From assembly GCF_022539665.2 (NCBI RefSeq), contig NC_081338.1, positions 1,364,001 to 1,428,000 of the forward strand: a DNA stretch of 64,000 bases, given 5' to 3'. The notes under the pieces were generated by a model. The model searched no databases. It was given only the letters and a program-made list of their open reading frames with translations, and had not been told where the DNA came from. The translations under genes and the position numbers were made by a program. The stretch is from Daphnia carinata (taxonomy: Eukaryota > Arthropoda > Branchiopoda > Diplostraca > Daphniidae). Shown piece by piece: positions 10,855 to 22,248 of this stretch (position 1 is its first letter; every line of letters begins with the position of its first letter).

Positions 10855-11927
10855 AAAGACGCTCGTCGATGGTTAGTGCGCTACGAGACTATCTCTACCC
10901 ACAATGGTTGGGGTGATGCGGATAAACGAAATAATTTTTGCAGTACTTGGACGATGCCGCAAGAAATTGGTTCTTGTGTGCAAGACTGCCAAACGACTGG
11001 CAAGACGTGGCAGCACAACCTGCTGCCGGAGAGAATCAAGTGAGGCCTGCAGTTCCCGGTCTACGTTCCGTGTTTTTGAAAGAATTTCAGCCAAACTCTT
11101 ATGGTCTTTTTCAAGAAACTAGACTCAGAAGCAGAACGCAAGGGGTGGATGACCCGACCACCAGGTACTACTACAAAATTCTTAATCTTTGCAGATTGCA
11201 AAGATTAAGAAAAAAAAAATTCTCAATCTTTGCAGACCCGAATATGTCGGAAACCCAGCGACTAGAGCATCTTTTTAGAGGCCTTCGGCCAGCACTTTTT
11301 AGAAAAATCTATCCTCGGAATCCACAAACGTGTGAAGAATTTTTGGAGTTAGCAAAAGTCTATACAGAGACATCAATGATGTCAGACGCTAGAGGATGGA
11401 AGGATCCGACAGCAGAACCTCAAAAGTCGTTTGAGCAAGTCCCAAACCTTTCGGTGGTCTACCTGGATCAACAAGCAGATCTTATAAAGACAATACGTGA
11501 AGTCATTCAAGAAACTTGTGAGAAGTTGTTTAAACAAGGCAATCAAGAGCAAGTAAAATCAAGAGAACCATTCAGACCCAAAGGACGCACACCAAGTGGT
11601 AAACCACAGTGCTTTTACTGTAAAAAAGCAGGGCACATTGCCCGGAACTGTTTCAGAAATCCTGAATCAGAGCAGTATAAAGGCCAGGCAAAGGACGCTG
11701 GGGCAGGGACAACCAAAGAGAATTCATCTGTAAACTCAGTGGTTCAAGAGTTGGTGACGCCAGAAGGAAACAAAGAGAGTTCAGAAGACTATATTTTAAA
11801 TTTAAAACCTGCAAGATTGATTAAGGAAAAAGTAAAATGCGGTAAAGAAACTGTAACGGCGTTGATTGATACAAGAACTGCAGTTACAGTGATTTCTCCT
11901 GAATTGTTGAAAAACGGGGATCGTTGA
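10855..11927 (+). pseudogene. gag-protease fragment of gypsy copy 1
   Basis: The open frame 10938-11927 (329 residues) covers the capsid-like region, a CCHC zinc knuckle (CFYCKKAGHIARNC) and, without any frame change, the start of the aspartic protease. This shows that gag and protease share one frame in this copy. The protease motif is damaged: ALIDTRTAVT where copy 2 has the canonical DTG. The frame stops at 11925-11927, just after PELLKNG. A small hairpin-forming insertion lies at 11179-11211. Capsid would package RNA and protease would mature the polyprotein. Confidence 0.85.
11179..11211. repeat. perfect 15-bp hairpin inserted in gag
   Basis: Arms TTCTTAATCTTTGCA (11179-11193) and TGCAAAGATTAAGAA (11197-11211) are perfect inverted repeats with a 3-nt loop. 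Copy 2 has only the first arm at the matching place (~43661-43678). A further AATCTTTGCAGAC follows at ~11226-11238. Confidence 0.85.
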
Positions 11928-12044
11928 AAATCCCCGGAATGGTCCGAAAATTCGTCTTGTAAACGGCCACACTTTGTCCCCCCAGAGTACGGCTGACATC
12001 GTAGTAACCCACAAAGGCAAACTATTAAAGGAAACGCGATAGTC

Positions 12045-14060
12045 ATGCCAATGTCAGGTATTGGACTACTACTGGGAAATGATTTCCTACAGCAATTTCG
12101 AGCTATTCACATCCATTACGAATCTCAAGAATTGTCGTTTACGACAGGGAAGTCACCACTTGCAGAAATTTCTTTTAATCAAGCAGAAGAAGTCAAGGAT
12201 AGCCGGCTGGTTACAAGAGATCTTCAAGAGATACCAGCATATTCAATCAAACAAATTTCAACAACAGTTTCCAGCAAGATGGAAGGTTCCTGCATTGTGA
12301 CACCCTCGGAGTCATTGCTAGCGACAAGTAGCCTATCGACTGGTTATGCACTAGTACAATAAGATTTAGAAAAAAACCCTTTTGCTAACTTGTCTCCGAA
12401 AACGGTTTGGCTGGAAAAAAGAGTACCCTTAGGGACGTTAGAAGAACATCCTGAAACAAAAGAGATAGAAACGAGCTAAGAAGTCCTAGCGATGGACACC
12501 TCATTGGAGGAGCAAGATTTGAGTCAAGATGAAAAGCAATTGTCAGAACACCTAGAAGAAAGAATTGGAAAGGGTCTAACGAAGGAAGAGAAAAGACGAA
12601 ACATTAAAAGTCCTCAAACAATTTATCCATTGTTTTGCACTAAATAAAGATGATCTGGGATACTGTGCAATAGTCAAACATGACATTAACACTGGAACAG
12701 CTTCCCCAATACATCAACTCCCTTACAAAAGTGCCTGGAAGGAAAGAGCTGTGATCCAGTCAAGTGGAAGAAAGGCTACGTCGAGGAGTAATTGAACCGT
12801 CTGACAGCCCATGGTCCTCTCCAGTTGTTCTGGTTAAGAAGAAAGACGGCACTTGGCATTTTTGTGTAGATTATCGCAAGCTCAACGTGGTAACAGTTAA
12901 AGATTCCTACCCCTTACCACGCATAGCTGATACACTGAGTCGGCTAGAAGGGGCTACATTTTTTTCAAGCATGGAATTGCAAGCAGGATACCACCAAGTT
13001 CCAGTTGTTAGCAGTGATAGACCCAAGACAGCCTTCATCACTGCAGATGGATTGTATCAGTTTCGCACTCTTCCGTTTGGTCTAACTAACGCCCCTGGCA
13101 CCTTTCAGAGAGCCATGGACATTATTTTGGCTGGAATTCGCTGGACAACATGTCTTATATACCTGGATGACGTCATAATTTACTCAGCAACTTTCCAACA
13201 ACACTTGGAACGACTTCGCTTAGTGCAGGGTTGCCTTGTTAAAGCTGGTTTCAAACTAAAGTGGTGAAAATGCTCATTCCTAGAGCACACTCTAAAAGTT
13301 TTGAAACATCTGTTTTCAAAAGACGGTGTAGCACCAGATCCTCGAGGCAGTCTCGAATTTCCCATCACCTAGTGAAGGCAATTCAATGGCAAACAAAGTT
13401 AAACGAGTGCAAAGCTTTTTGGGCATATGTTGGTACTATCGACGTCATATCCAAGGTTTCGCTTCAACTGCACGCCCATTCACGTCACTCACGAAGAAAG
13501 AAATTCCGTTTGTGTGGAGAGAAGATCAGGCTAACAGTTTCAATGCCCTGAAAAAGCGCTTGCCTCAGCTCCAGTTTTGGCCCATCCCAACGACTTGCCG
13601 ATGGAAATTTTTCCTGATGCCTGCGGATACGGGATAGGAGGTGTACTAGTCCAGCGCATAGAAGAAGCAGAACGTCCCATAGCATACGAATAGCCGTTTA
13701 CTGACTAAATCGGAAGTGAACTATTCGATAACTGAAAAAGAGTGCCTTGCGCTAGTGTGGTGTCTCTCCAAGTTTAGATGTTTTGTGTGGGGCTGCAAAG
13801 TGAAAGTCGTCACAGATCATCAAGCTCTATGTTGGTTGATGAGCAAAAAAGACCTAGCAGGTCGTCTTGCACGTTGGAGCTTATCGCTACAAGAATACGA
13901 TATAACGATTGTGTATCGCAGTGGAAAAACGCATGACAACGCAGATTGTCTTTCAAGAAATCCATTACCAAAAATGGAAGAGCTAGAAGACGACCGTTGT
14001 ATCGTCATAGGGGCACTAACAGATGACCCAACACTCCCGGAGAAGAAAACGAGTCCCTAG
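12045..14060 (+). pseudogene. protease-RT-RNase H region of gypsy copy 1
   Basis: Fragments in several frames. 12045-12362 is the protease C-terminal side. 12764-13267 is RT fingers/palm with FRTLPFGLTNAPGTFQRAM and an intact YLDD. 13386-13637 holds the RT connection. 13716-14060 is RNase H with [27 protein letters not shown] and [12 protein letters not shown] motif A reads SSMELQAGY, so the first catalytic Asp is replaced by Glu (copy 2 has SSMDLQAGY). Stops at, for example, 12361 and 13265 and frameshifts near 13370 and 13690 abolish function. Confidence 0.85.
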
Positions 14061-14740
14061 CAGACAAGCAAAAAACTTGCTGCAATTGGAATCGCTAATT
14101 CAGAAACTCCAAAGTGGAAAAGCAAGAGTAATAAATTTTGTGATGAACAATGGAAAACTCTACAAAGAAACTATAAAGATGGAAAAAGTTACAGAAGATT
14201 ATGCGTACCTAGTTAAAAGCCATACCCACTGGAAAGGCAGAAGACGTTGCAGAATTTTTCGTTCAACAAATTTTCCTGCGCCAAGGGGCTCCAGAACAAA
14301 TAATCATGGATCGATGAAAGTGTTTTATCGCCGATCTAACTCAAGCTGTCGTCAAGAAACTACTCACCAACCACAAGACGACTTCCAGTTATCACCCCAA
14401 GCAAATGGAGCAGTGGAAAGAATGAACCATACATTGGCTGCAATGCTGTCAATGTACGTCAGCAGTGACCAACGAGATTGGGATGAAACCTTGCAGTATG
14501 TGTGCTTCGCCTACAACACAGCCAGACGAGAATCCACAGGATACTCGCCATTCTTTCTCCTCTACGGACGTGAGCCAAGCCTTCCCATCGATTTGGAGAT
14601 GGAAGCAGATCCAAACCCATTACTGGAAGAAGAAGAAGCAGCAGTGGGATACGCAGATCGTTTAATTGCTGCGGCTACGATTTAGCTGCGGCTAGAGAAA
14701 AAGTGAAAATTAGAATGGAGAGAAAATGCTGAGAGGAAAT
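14061..14740 (+). pseudogene. integrase fragment of gypsy copy 1
   Basis: The frame 14023-14685 retains the end of RNase H's linker, then jumps by deletion (near 14213) from the pre-zinc region to the middle of the catalytic core. The HHCC zinc module and the first catalytic Asp are missing. The Glu-bearing stretch NGAVERMNHTLAAMLSMYV is kept. The C-terminal GPY/F-type region is deleted at about 14730. It cannot encode an active integrase. Confidence 0.82.
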
Positions 14741-14742
14741 GC

Positions 14743-15916
14743 TTGTTGAAAATCTTCAAACAACAAACCTATGTCGCGTTCAGTGAATCAACGTGGACCA
14801 TCGTAACAGATCTTGACTTGGGAGTATCCGATACAGCAACAGCATACCTGAAGCAAAAGATAATCCAACAACAAGAAGTGGCAGAAAAGTGGAAGAATAC
14901 AGGTTCACGACCACAACGGATAGCAGCCAGAAGAATCGCTAGCAGAACGCAAACAATTCTGAAAGGAATGGAGAATGTAGCAGACCGATTGACAAACATC
15001 AGAAAAGCTTTAAATCCTAAACAAAGAAGTCGTCGAAGTCTCGTTGACGGTGGAGGATCAATCCTGAAATGGCTGTTTGGAGTATCAACACAAAAAGATT
15101 TAGAAGAATTAAAAAGTCAAATACAACTTGTTGCTCGAGATCAAAAAGAAGTAATCCACATCATCGATAACAACCAACAATAGTAAATGAATCACTTTGG
15201 GAGTCCAGAACGAACGCAAAACTCATCGGAGAGCTGCGAGGCCAGTATTCCATACTAAACAAGTTACAGGAAACCTTATGGAGAGAATGGTGAACATAGA
15301 AGAACTAGAACTAAATCACTTCGAGTATTATATCCAACTGGACGAAACATTTGAAGCGATGAATCAGGTCTTGCTATGGCTACAACATTTCGCCGATAGT
15401 CTCGACGTCGGCTTTAGTCTGTTGGCCAACGGGCATTTGGCGCCACAAATTGTCTCTCCAGCAAGATTCAATAAAATTATTAAAATGATAAACGAGCAGT
15501 TACCAAGAGGATGGTCTATTTCCAGCGATGAGCTTTGGGTCGCCTACCGAGAATCAACTGTCACCGTCGCGGCCATGGAAAACTCGTTTCGCCTCTTCAT
15601 ACATGCCCCCATTTTCGATCACGATCAGCAGTACAAGCTCTTCGAAATCATCAACCTGCCGGCAGCTACAGACAACGGAACGCATGGTGTTCTGTTCGGA
15701 AATCTACCAGAATACCTTGTTGTGTCTGCCGACCTTGAAACTTATCTAGAACTATCCGAAGAAGATGTTAAAGATTGCAGCAAAATGGCACGACCACTGT
15801 GTAAATATCATACCGGCATCAGAAAGAGAACAATCCGAAAGTCTTACGCAATAGCTGTCTTTTTAAATGATTCAGCCCGAATCAACACACAATGCAAAAA
15901 GAAGTTCACAGACTAG
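14743..15916 (+). pseudogene. env relic of gypsy copy 1
   Basis: Two frames (14743-15183 and 15197-15916) match copy 2 Env, a class related to insect errantivirus and baculovirus F-type fusion proteins. A dibasic RSRR site lies near 15026-15037, followed by a Gly-rich, hydrophobic segment ending LKWLFG and a heptad-like helical region. A frame break falls at ~15182, and a stop (TAG) at 15914-15916 precedes loss of homology. The stalk C-terminus and membrane anchor are absent. Confidence 0.8.
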
Positions 15917-15925
15917 CGCGGACCA

Positions 15926-16141
15926 ATTTGGCTCACTGCAAGAGCCAAACTGTTGGCCTAGGAGACGGAGACCAAGTTGGGATATTTACAATTGAAAGTC
16001 AACAGTGCTGTAAGGAACGGCCAACCGTACTCCTTACCTTCCCCTCTCGTTCCCACGCTTGCAACCCTTTTCCCCCCTCTTCCGCCAACAGGTCATCTGC
16101 CGATGGCTCTGGCTTTCAAACTTGCCAATTCTTCACATAGG
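15926..16141. other. spacer after gypsy copy 1
   Basis: Pyrimidine-rich in part (16035-16085). No gene is supported. It may be 3' internal sequence of the element whose LTR follows. Confidence 0.3.
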
Positions 16142-16480
16142 TGTTACATTTACACGCAGAATATTTATTCCCGTTGGGACACCTAATCCTAAATGACCTT
16201 GCTTCTCCGTATAAATGTTGCCCTGTTTCCAGATTGTCAGTAGTGTACTTTTAACTTTCAAGCAGTGTGTTTTAAGCTTTGAGTCAGTCTACTTCTAGCC
16301 ACCAGCGAGTCTACCTTTAACTTTCAGTCAGTGTGTTTCTAGCTTCAGTCTAATTCCAAGCTTCAGTTGCCATCTCGGTCAGACTGTCACCGTAAGTCTC
16401 CTTTCGTCAATTGTCAATTTGGTCTTTGTAGAATACTCGAACACAGTGCAACAATACAATTCACTCATCACTATCTAACA
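16142..16480 (+). repeat. probable solo LTR (BEL/Pao-like ends)
   Basis: Starts TGTTA and ends TAACA, a perfect 5-bp inverted terminus. Inside is a TATA-like GTATAAATG at ~16209-16217 and, about 25 bp on, TGTCAGTAG, which resembles an arthropod initiator. AGTCAGT-type motifs then recur. A length of ~340 bp fits an LTR. No matching partner LTR or clear target duplication is in the window. Confidence 0.45.
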
Positions 16481-16858
16481 ATTAAAAGTAAGGAATAGAT
16501 TTCGAACCTTACAGTGCTAACGTTGTCATACCTGAAACATATTTTGTACTGTAAGAAAGAAACTATTTTAAAATTAAACTGGAAAATCAAATGTTTTAAA
16601 TTTTATAACGATACACAAATGCTAAATCCATGCCTATAAGTAATATATTTCATTAGTAGTTTTTAAGCCACCGTTGTTCCAAATCGAGGCATGTCGTACC
16701 AGGTCACACCGAAGAACCGGACCGAAAAGAATTCCTTCAAATGGCCACAACCAAATTGCACCAGTTCTACCATTTTCAGGTAAGGCAGATCAGTTTGCCC
16801 GATTGAGGCCAAATAAGAATTTTTTTACTTGTGAAGTCAGGCTGGTCGCGAGGCAATG

Positions 16859-16874
16859 TGTACTACTTAGTACA
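16859..16874. repeat. TGTACTA-CT-TAGTACA palindrome, copy 1
   Basis: TGTACTA and TAGTACA are reverse complements around a 2-nt centre. The identical 16-mer recurs at 18121-18136, 1262 bp away. Confidence 0.7.
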
Positions 16875-17084
16875 TAATCGCGCCTACAGTTTTATATATG
16901 GAGAAAGTGTGTGTTGTCGCCACTAGGGCGTTGATATGGTTGCTTTAGTGGTTAAACCGCTAAAGTTAAACCAGTTAAACAATAATGCGTGTAGCGCGTG
17001 TCTTTTAAATTTTTTTGAACCGAATAATATGAATTCGGTTGATGTAAATTTTTCCAATGAGATAATATGTATAACATAAATACT

Positions 17085-17175
17085 AATATATATGTTACAA
17101 TTATATATATACGATACTATTATATATATACAATACTGTAATATATATTATATATATATTGTACTTATATAATGA
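17085..17175. repeat. TA-rich microsatellite
   Basis: Runs of (TA)n interrupted by TACGATACTAT- and TACAATACTG-like words. Confidence 0.8.
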
Positions 17176-17283
17176 ATATGTACAATTGGTGTGATAATTG
17201 AAATAAAAGAATATAAGAAAAACAATTTTTTAATTATTTGTCAGCTAAATTAATTATAATAATTAGTTGATTAATTACAGTAA

Positions 17284-17304
17284 ATAGCCCTTGGTAAGGG
17301 CTAT
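17284..17304. repeat. hairpin A (9-bp stem, 3-nt loop)
   Basis: ATAGCCCTT, loop GGT, AAGGGCTAT. Its sister hairpin lies 200 bp downstream. Confidence 0.7.
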
Positions 17305-17482
17305 CTATTTCTGGGTAATTGTTATCAACATTTTCAAAGGGAAAAAATCTCAAAGGCAAAATGGGTTTTTGTTGTTTTTCGATCTAAGGTTCTAATGGAC
17401 GCAACGGATAAAAACAAAAAAATAGATGTTACGTTTAAACTTTTTCCTTTTCTGAAAATTTAACATAAATTTCATAGAATTA

Positions 17483-17505
17483 GATAGCTCTTGATAAGAG
17501 CTATC
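17483..17505. repeat. hairpin B (10-bp stem, 3-nt loop)
   Basis: GATAGCTCTT, loop GAT, AAGAGCTATC. It differs from hairpin A by a paired C:G to T:A change in the stem. Confidence 0.7.
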
Positions 17506-18120
17506 GATTGATGCAAAATTTGTCAATTTTGACTGTTTATTTTCCTCATAAATAATTATTAAAGGATTTCTGATTTTAAAAAGGGGAGGGGTGTGTGAAA
17601 AAGACGAAATTTTGCATTGATCGTTTGGTGCTTAATCTTCGTCAAAACAGGAAATCATTATAATATTTTTGTTGCTGGTGATTCCAGGAACAAGTTGTTA
17701 TAAACGATTACTTTTAAGATGCTATATTTAACCCCAAAAATTACGTTTGAAAAAGTGGTTTTTGATAAACCATTATGGCGGCCATTTTTTTACCGCGCCA
17801 AGTTCAAATTAAAAAGTATAAATAAGTGTAAAAAATTGTAATTATAAGTACATATTTACATTTTGTTTGTGTCTAGAGAATTTCATATCCGTCTTAGATA
17901 GAAAATCTTAAAAATTAACTAAGATAAGCTAAACAAATTTATTTCATGGATTCTCATTTAATTTAGAATTTTAGGGGTCTTTTTCCACATTTCCGCGTGG
18001 AAAACTACGTTTTATCGCGACTTCCGCATGGAAAAACTCCAAGCAGACAATAAAAAAACAATTGACTAACGCCCTGCGCGCTTATCATTTAGCCCATAAG
18101 AAAAAGTGCATCTGCAACTA

Positions 18121-18136
18121 TGTACTACTTAGTACA
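18121..18136. repeat. TGTACTA-CT-TAGTACA palindrome, copy 2
   Basis: Identical to 16859-16874. Confidence 0.7.
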
Positions 18137-19287
18137 TATGTAGTGAGACCATGTTGTGTGAAGTTAGCATGCCGAGGTCACAGCGCGAAAATTTTTGCGC
18201 CCCAAACCAATTCGAGGTTCATTCGGCCTTATTCATCAGGGTTTCAATCTCAACTGAAACCCACCGACACAAAAACATAATCGGTCGAGTTTTTTGCCTT
18301 GATGGCCCCGATGACCACCGTGATTATAGCTCTTTTTACTGTTTACCCCGATATTTGCCCCTCCTCGCCCTCGTTGGCAAAGTGGTCACTCGATTTGCCC
18401 CAAATGGATTTTTGAAGGTGGGGCGGGGTCCCAGACTAGAGTCAGCGGGACCGATACCTAGCTAGCCTGTTACAAGGCGGAAATCCCATCCTCTTTTATT
18501 TTTTATTTTTCCATCAGTATCGAAAAGGCCCGTTGACTACTTAATACACCAGTGTATCGTTCGATTTACGAAATCAAATTTTTTGGTATATTAGATTTTG
18601 ATCGCGATCATCGCTTGTTTGAACAGCTGACGTTTCCTTTTAACACCTGTTGTTTTTGTTCTTTAAGAAAAAATTCTTAGGATCTCTATATTGCAACCTC
18701 TTTTATATCTAAGCAACTCTATTTAGAACTTTATTCTCTATTAGAAACTAAACTCAAATGAGTAAATTAGTTTTTCAAAAATAAGACTGACCGGGATTAG
18801 TAAAAATGTCCTCTGACTGAGGAAATTTTGTCCGGAATTAGCATACAGGGTATACAGCCAATTCATGGAAGCCGATAGGCCCAAGCGCTTTACCCTAATT
18901 ATGTTAAAAGACTCATCAGAAGCTGTAGGTGCTTTTCCCACTTCTCAACTACAATGCAACTGAAAGAATAACCAACAGTGAGAAACGCTCGAAGTTTAAC
19001 GCGCACACTGTAATAATCCCTCACTGTGGCCTCAAATCGTTTTGAAACCAGTAGTTAGTATGTATTCAAATAGGCTACTGTATTCGAGTTTTGGTTCCAC
19101 TGCGTCGATACAAAAATTGTTTTCAAGGTAAAAGGCGAAACGTAACATAAATGAGCCACGTGCCCCAATAATCAATTTCCGCCCAGTTCCGTATAACGAG
19201 AAAGCTACATGGTCGTAATCTTCCTACATAGAAAACAAACAAATAAATTTAGAAATTTCTCCTTTCCCGTTGACCACAAAAGTTAAG

Positions 19288-19455
19288 ATGACGTCGACAT
19301 TTCTTTTTTCCGCTTTACCAGTACTATTCTTGCTATGGAAGGTGTATGTGTGCGATGTGGCAGTTTTCACTCCCTATGTTCATTCGCACCTCAGTGAGCT
19401 GGGTTTCAGAACATCACTGCTGGTTTCCTTCCCGTCACCCAGCCCACTCTCTTGA
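19288..19455 (+). CDS. small ORF with signal-peptide-like start
   Basis: 55 codons. The ATG is preceded by AAG. The N-terminus MTSTFLFSALPVLFLLWKVY has a hydrophobic core like a secretion signal, followed by a short Ser/Pro-rich tail. There is no homology I recognise, no confirmed introns and no codon-bias test, so it may be chance. It is listed because it lies upstream of the one plausible host gene. Confidence 0.2.
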   Translation: MTSTFLFSALPVLFLLWKVYVCDVAVFTPYVHSHLSELGFRTSLLVSFPSPSPLS

Positions 19456-19918
19456 GTTCTAGCCATTCTTTGAAACTCGACACCCATATTTTTGTTGAAC
19501 ATTAAACATTTCGTCGATGGAACACTAAGGTGATTCAAGTACGTGTCCTTATCCTCTCTGCAACATCGTGCCTTCCTTTCATTTTATTTGCCAATCGTTA
19601 CAGCGCGAATCATTAAAAAACTGTGCATCCTGGTTAAATTTACGCCCTGCGTAGGTAAGTAACTAAGTTCTAAAATGCAAAAAATAAAAACAGAATAAAG
19701 TGTCTGCTTAGTGAGCTATCTTTAAAACTCTTTGAGCCTACTACAGTTTTGTTTGCATGCACTACCGATGTTAAATTTAGTACGGATTGTTTTTTTCGTT
19801 TTCTGTTACAATTTCACATCAGGAATTTATACCTCTATCGTTTTTCTTCCTAAATTTATACGAACTTTTCATTTGTTACATTTTATTCTCACGTAATGCA
19901 ATTCGCACCGGAAGTAAA

Positions 19919-20826
19919 ATGTCCATCGATCAAGCAAATCAGCCAAACATTGGTGGGGAGGACGCTGGGGAGCGTAAGCCAAATATTATAGTGGACGAGC
20001 CTTCGGCGATGTGTATCCCAGCACTAGGTGGTCCAGCTAACCAGCCCAAACCGCGTGTCCTCGCTACATCTTTTTTTGGTTATGTGCCCGACGCGTTCAA
20101 TGTAAAGTCGCCACTCATGTCGTTAGAACGATTTCAACAACCACAACCAGATGCTGATAACAAACCCATGACAAAAAATAACCAAGTAATATGATCGTAG
20201 ATACCAACTCAAAATTTCAGTAAATCTTATTGCTAGCATAAAACGGGAATAGAAAAACACAAACAAACAAACATGAATGTTGTTCGTTTGATTGACCTTT
20301 ATCGGGTCTTTTGCAGCATCGTCAGGTCGAATGCTTGAAACTTGTTTTTTGTAATATTTCATGAAAGTCTGTCTTTCGGTTGCAGTTTACTGGAATAGTA
20401 AGCAACTAAGCATAATGATAATGATGATTTATTTTATTATATTATTATTATTATTTATTTATTTATTATACATTACTAGGCTAAAGAAGAAGTAAACGAC
20501 TGTGATGAAGCTCCGAAACCTTCAAAACGATTGCCGCCTTCTCATCAGAATATTGCCAGGTTATAAACCGTACATTTATTTATTTTCTTTTTCGTTCTGA
20601 AAATAATCCAAGGATGTCAGAAGAGAATCGTCTAACTTATTCAGAGCAATTCGTAGTTTCCGCTCGCGCTGAACGAGCACCTTCCTTCTCAATTGCTGTA
20701 TCGTACATCCCACGCTGTACACTGGGCCATACTTTTTTTGTTTTAAAAAGGACTTCTCTGTTCCTGCTGAAGGTCGACGGGGTTACATCTTTAAGTACTA
20801 AAGGAATTTTGTTAATAGTTCCATGA
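19919..20826 (+). CDS. predicted three-exon gene of unknown function
   Basis: Exon 1 is 19919-20185 (ATG in AAAATGT context). Intron 1 is 20186-20479 (GTAATA...CTAG), exon 2 is 20480-20559, intron 2 is 20560-20612 (GTTATA...CAAG, 53 bp), and exon 3 is 20613-20826 with a stop. Phases agree: exon 1 ends in phase 0 and exon 2 (80 nt) ends in phase 2, completing an Arg codon with the first base of exon 3. The N-terminal part is polar and Pro/Gln-rich, with a short FFGYVPDAFNVKSPL stretch. The middle is acidic, then lysine-rich. The C-terminus is hydrophobic. I recognise no domain. Exon 3 may be misassigned beyond ~20690. This is the best candidate host gene in the window. Confidence 0.42.
20405..20473. 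repeat. ATT/TTTA-rich microsatellite within intron 1
   Basis: Runs of ATTATT and TTTATTTA just before the 3' splice site of the predicted gene. Confidence 0.6.
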
Positions 20827-22148
20827 GTGCTAATAATGGCTGCAACGGGAAACGTTGTTTCTTTGTCAGTTGGAAGTCTAGAAGTCGCCTACGGCAGTTC
20901 ACGTGACGGCTTTCCGAACAAAACACACTTCCCCAATGAGAGTTTTTCATTGACTTCCTCCTCTTCAAAACCAGAAAAACTGAAGAAACAAAGCGAAAGA
21001 AAAAAATAATAATAAAACAACTGCATACATCCTCACAAAGCAAAAAGTTAGAAGTATAATTTTTTTCGACCATGAAATGCTGGAAGTATCGTCATGAAAA
21101 GGAAAACCTGGAACAGATGTCGGAAACTGAAATATACGCAGCCAGACAAAGAGAATCACGAGAGCACCAGAGATAGACCCACATTTTTGCCGAGAAAGGG
21201 GAGAGGGTGTCTGGCAAAAGCTTTGGGATGGTAGGAATGTCTTGAACAATTCTCCGACCATATGGTCGTTCAACATCCGCTGCGGAAGTGTTGCCAATCA
21301 CGAAAACTCAAACGGAATGAAACGTGTAAGCAAAAACAGTAAAGAACGAGTGCACCACAGAATATGTGTTGGACAAAAAGACAAGGTGCGAATGATCATG
21401 CTGCATACTGTTAAAATAGAACCCACTCGAAAGATTCTTTACAGACATGGAACATGTCATAGCAGTCGGCAAGGAGTTTCTTCCGGGATTTTCGAAAACT
21501 AATATGTTTTACTTTTTTGGACTCGAAGAGAGGGAGGGTGGAACATAGTCAACAGCACCATCCAAGCCATTGTAGACAATTCGTAAGTTACGTCCAAAAA
21601 TGTGCCCCCACCCCACCCGAAAAACAATTTTGGGGAGTGAATGAGGAATAGTTTCACATTCTGTCGCTAGATGAGTCCGCTTGCCGTTAAGCACGAGCCG
21701 ACTGAAAAGAAAAAGAAAAGTGCCTTCCTCTTTGGGTTCCATTCCCCCGTGTGGCTACACTCAGCTTCGAGCGAGAGCTCTGTCTTAGTCTCCCTCTCAT
21801 TTCATCTCGTGCATTGTGTGTTTGTGTGTTTTGAGTTTGGTAAGTTCTCCTTTTGGAACTCAACATAGAAATCTCGTCATCTCTCTCAACCTCTAACATC
21901 AGGGTATTTCTCGTTTTAAATTGAGCCTAGCTTTGCATTGATTTCTCATTCACGTTGTTACACGATTGTTTTCATTTTTCTGGTCGGTTACATTTGGAAC
22001 AACCACATTCACAAAGGCGGTTCTTTTTTTATTTTACACAGCTCAAATCACGGTTACGTAACTACACAATTTTCACGGGTGGGCTGGTTACTCTAGCGTT
22101 GCAGAAAGGTGTGATTATTGCGGTTTCTCGATGGGCAACGAATTTCAA
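20827..22148. other. non-coding or unresolved region
   Basis: Open frames on both strands overlap one another (for example 20965-21297 minus and 21671-21868 plus), and I see no domain or consistent splicing. The last bases run into an assembly gap. Confidence 0.35.
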
Positions 22149-22248
22149 NNNNNNNNNNNNNNNNNNNNNNNNNNNNNNNNNNNNNNNNNNNNNNNNNNNN
22201 NNNNNNNNNNNNNNNNNNNNNNNNNNNNNNNNNNNNNNNNNNNNNNNN
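22149..22248. other. assembly gap, exactly 100 N
   Basis: One hundred N, the conventional size for a gap of unknown length. Unique sequence lies to the left and the satellite begins immediately to the right. Confidence 0.98.

Larger units (their letters stand above)
10855..15925 (+). mobile_element. gypsy/errantivirus-like provirus, copy 1, truncated
   Basis: Collinear with copy 2 (42511-51285) from its codon ~130 of gag to late env, at high identity. It lacks both LTRs, the first part of gag and the env C-terminus. Relative to copy 2 it has an internal deletion of about 330 bp at ~14213 (integrase zinc region and first catalytic Asp) and about 600 bp at ~14730 (integrase C-terminus and env leader). 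Many stops and frameshifts make it an old relic. No target duplication is visible because the ends are lost. Confidence 0.9.
16481..19287. other. AT-rich non-coding region
   Basis: No gene is supported. It holds an AT microsatellite (17085-17175), two related hairpins (17284-17304, 17483-17505) and two copies of an interrupted palindrome (16859-16874, 18121-18136). ORFs near 18062-18465 have no motif and no good splice context. Confidence 0.45.

Noticed and set aside
18062..18465. 72- and 104-codon frames at 18062-18280 and 18151-18465
   Set aside because: Overlapping frames with no motif, no splice context and no codon structure.
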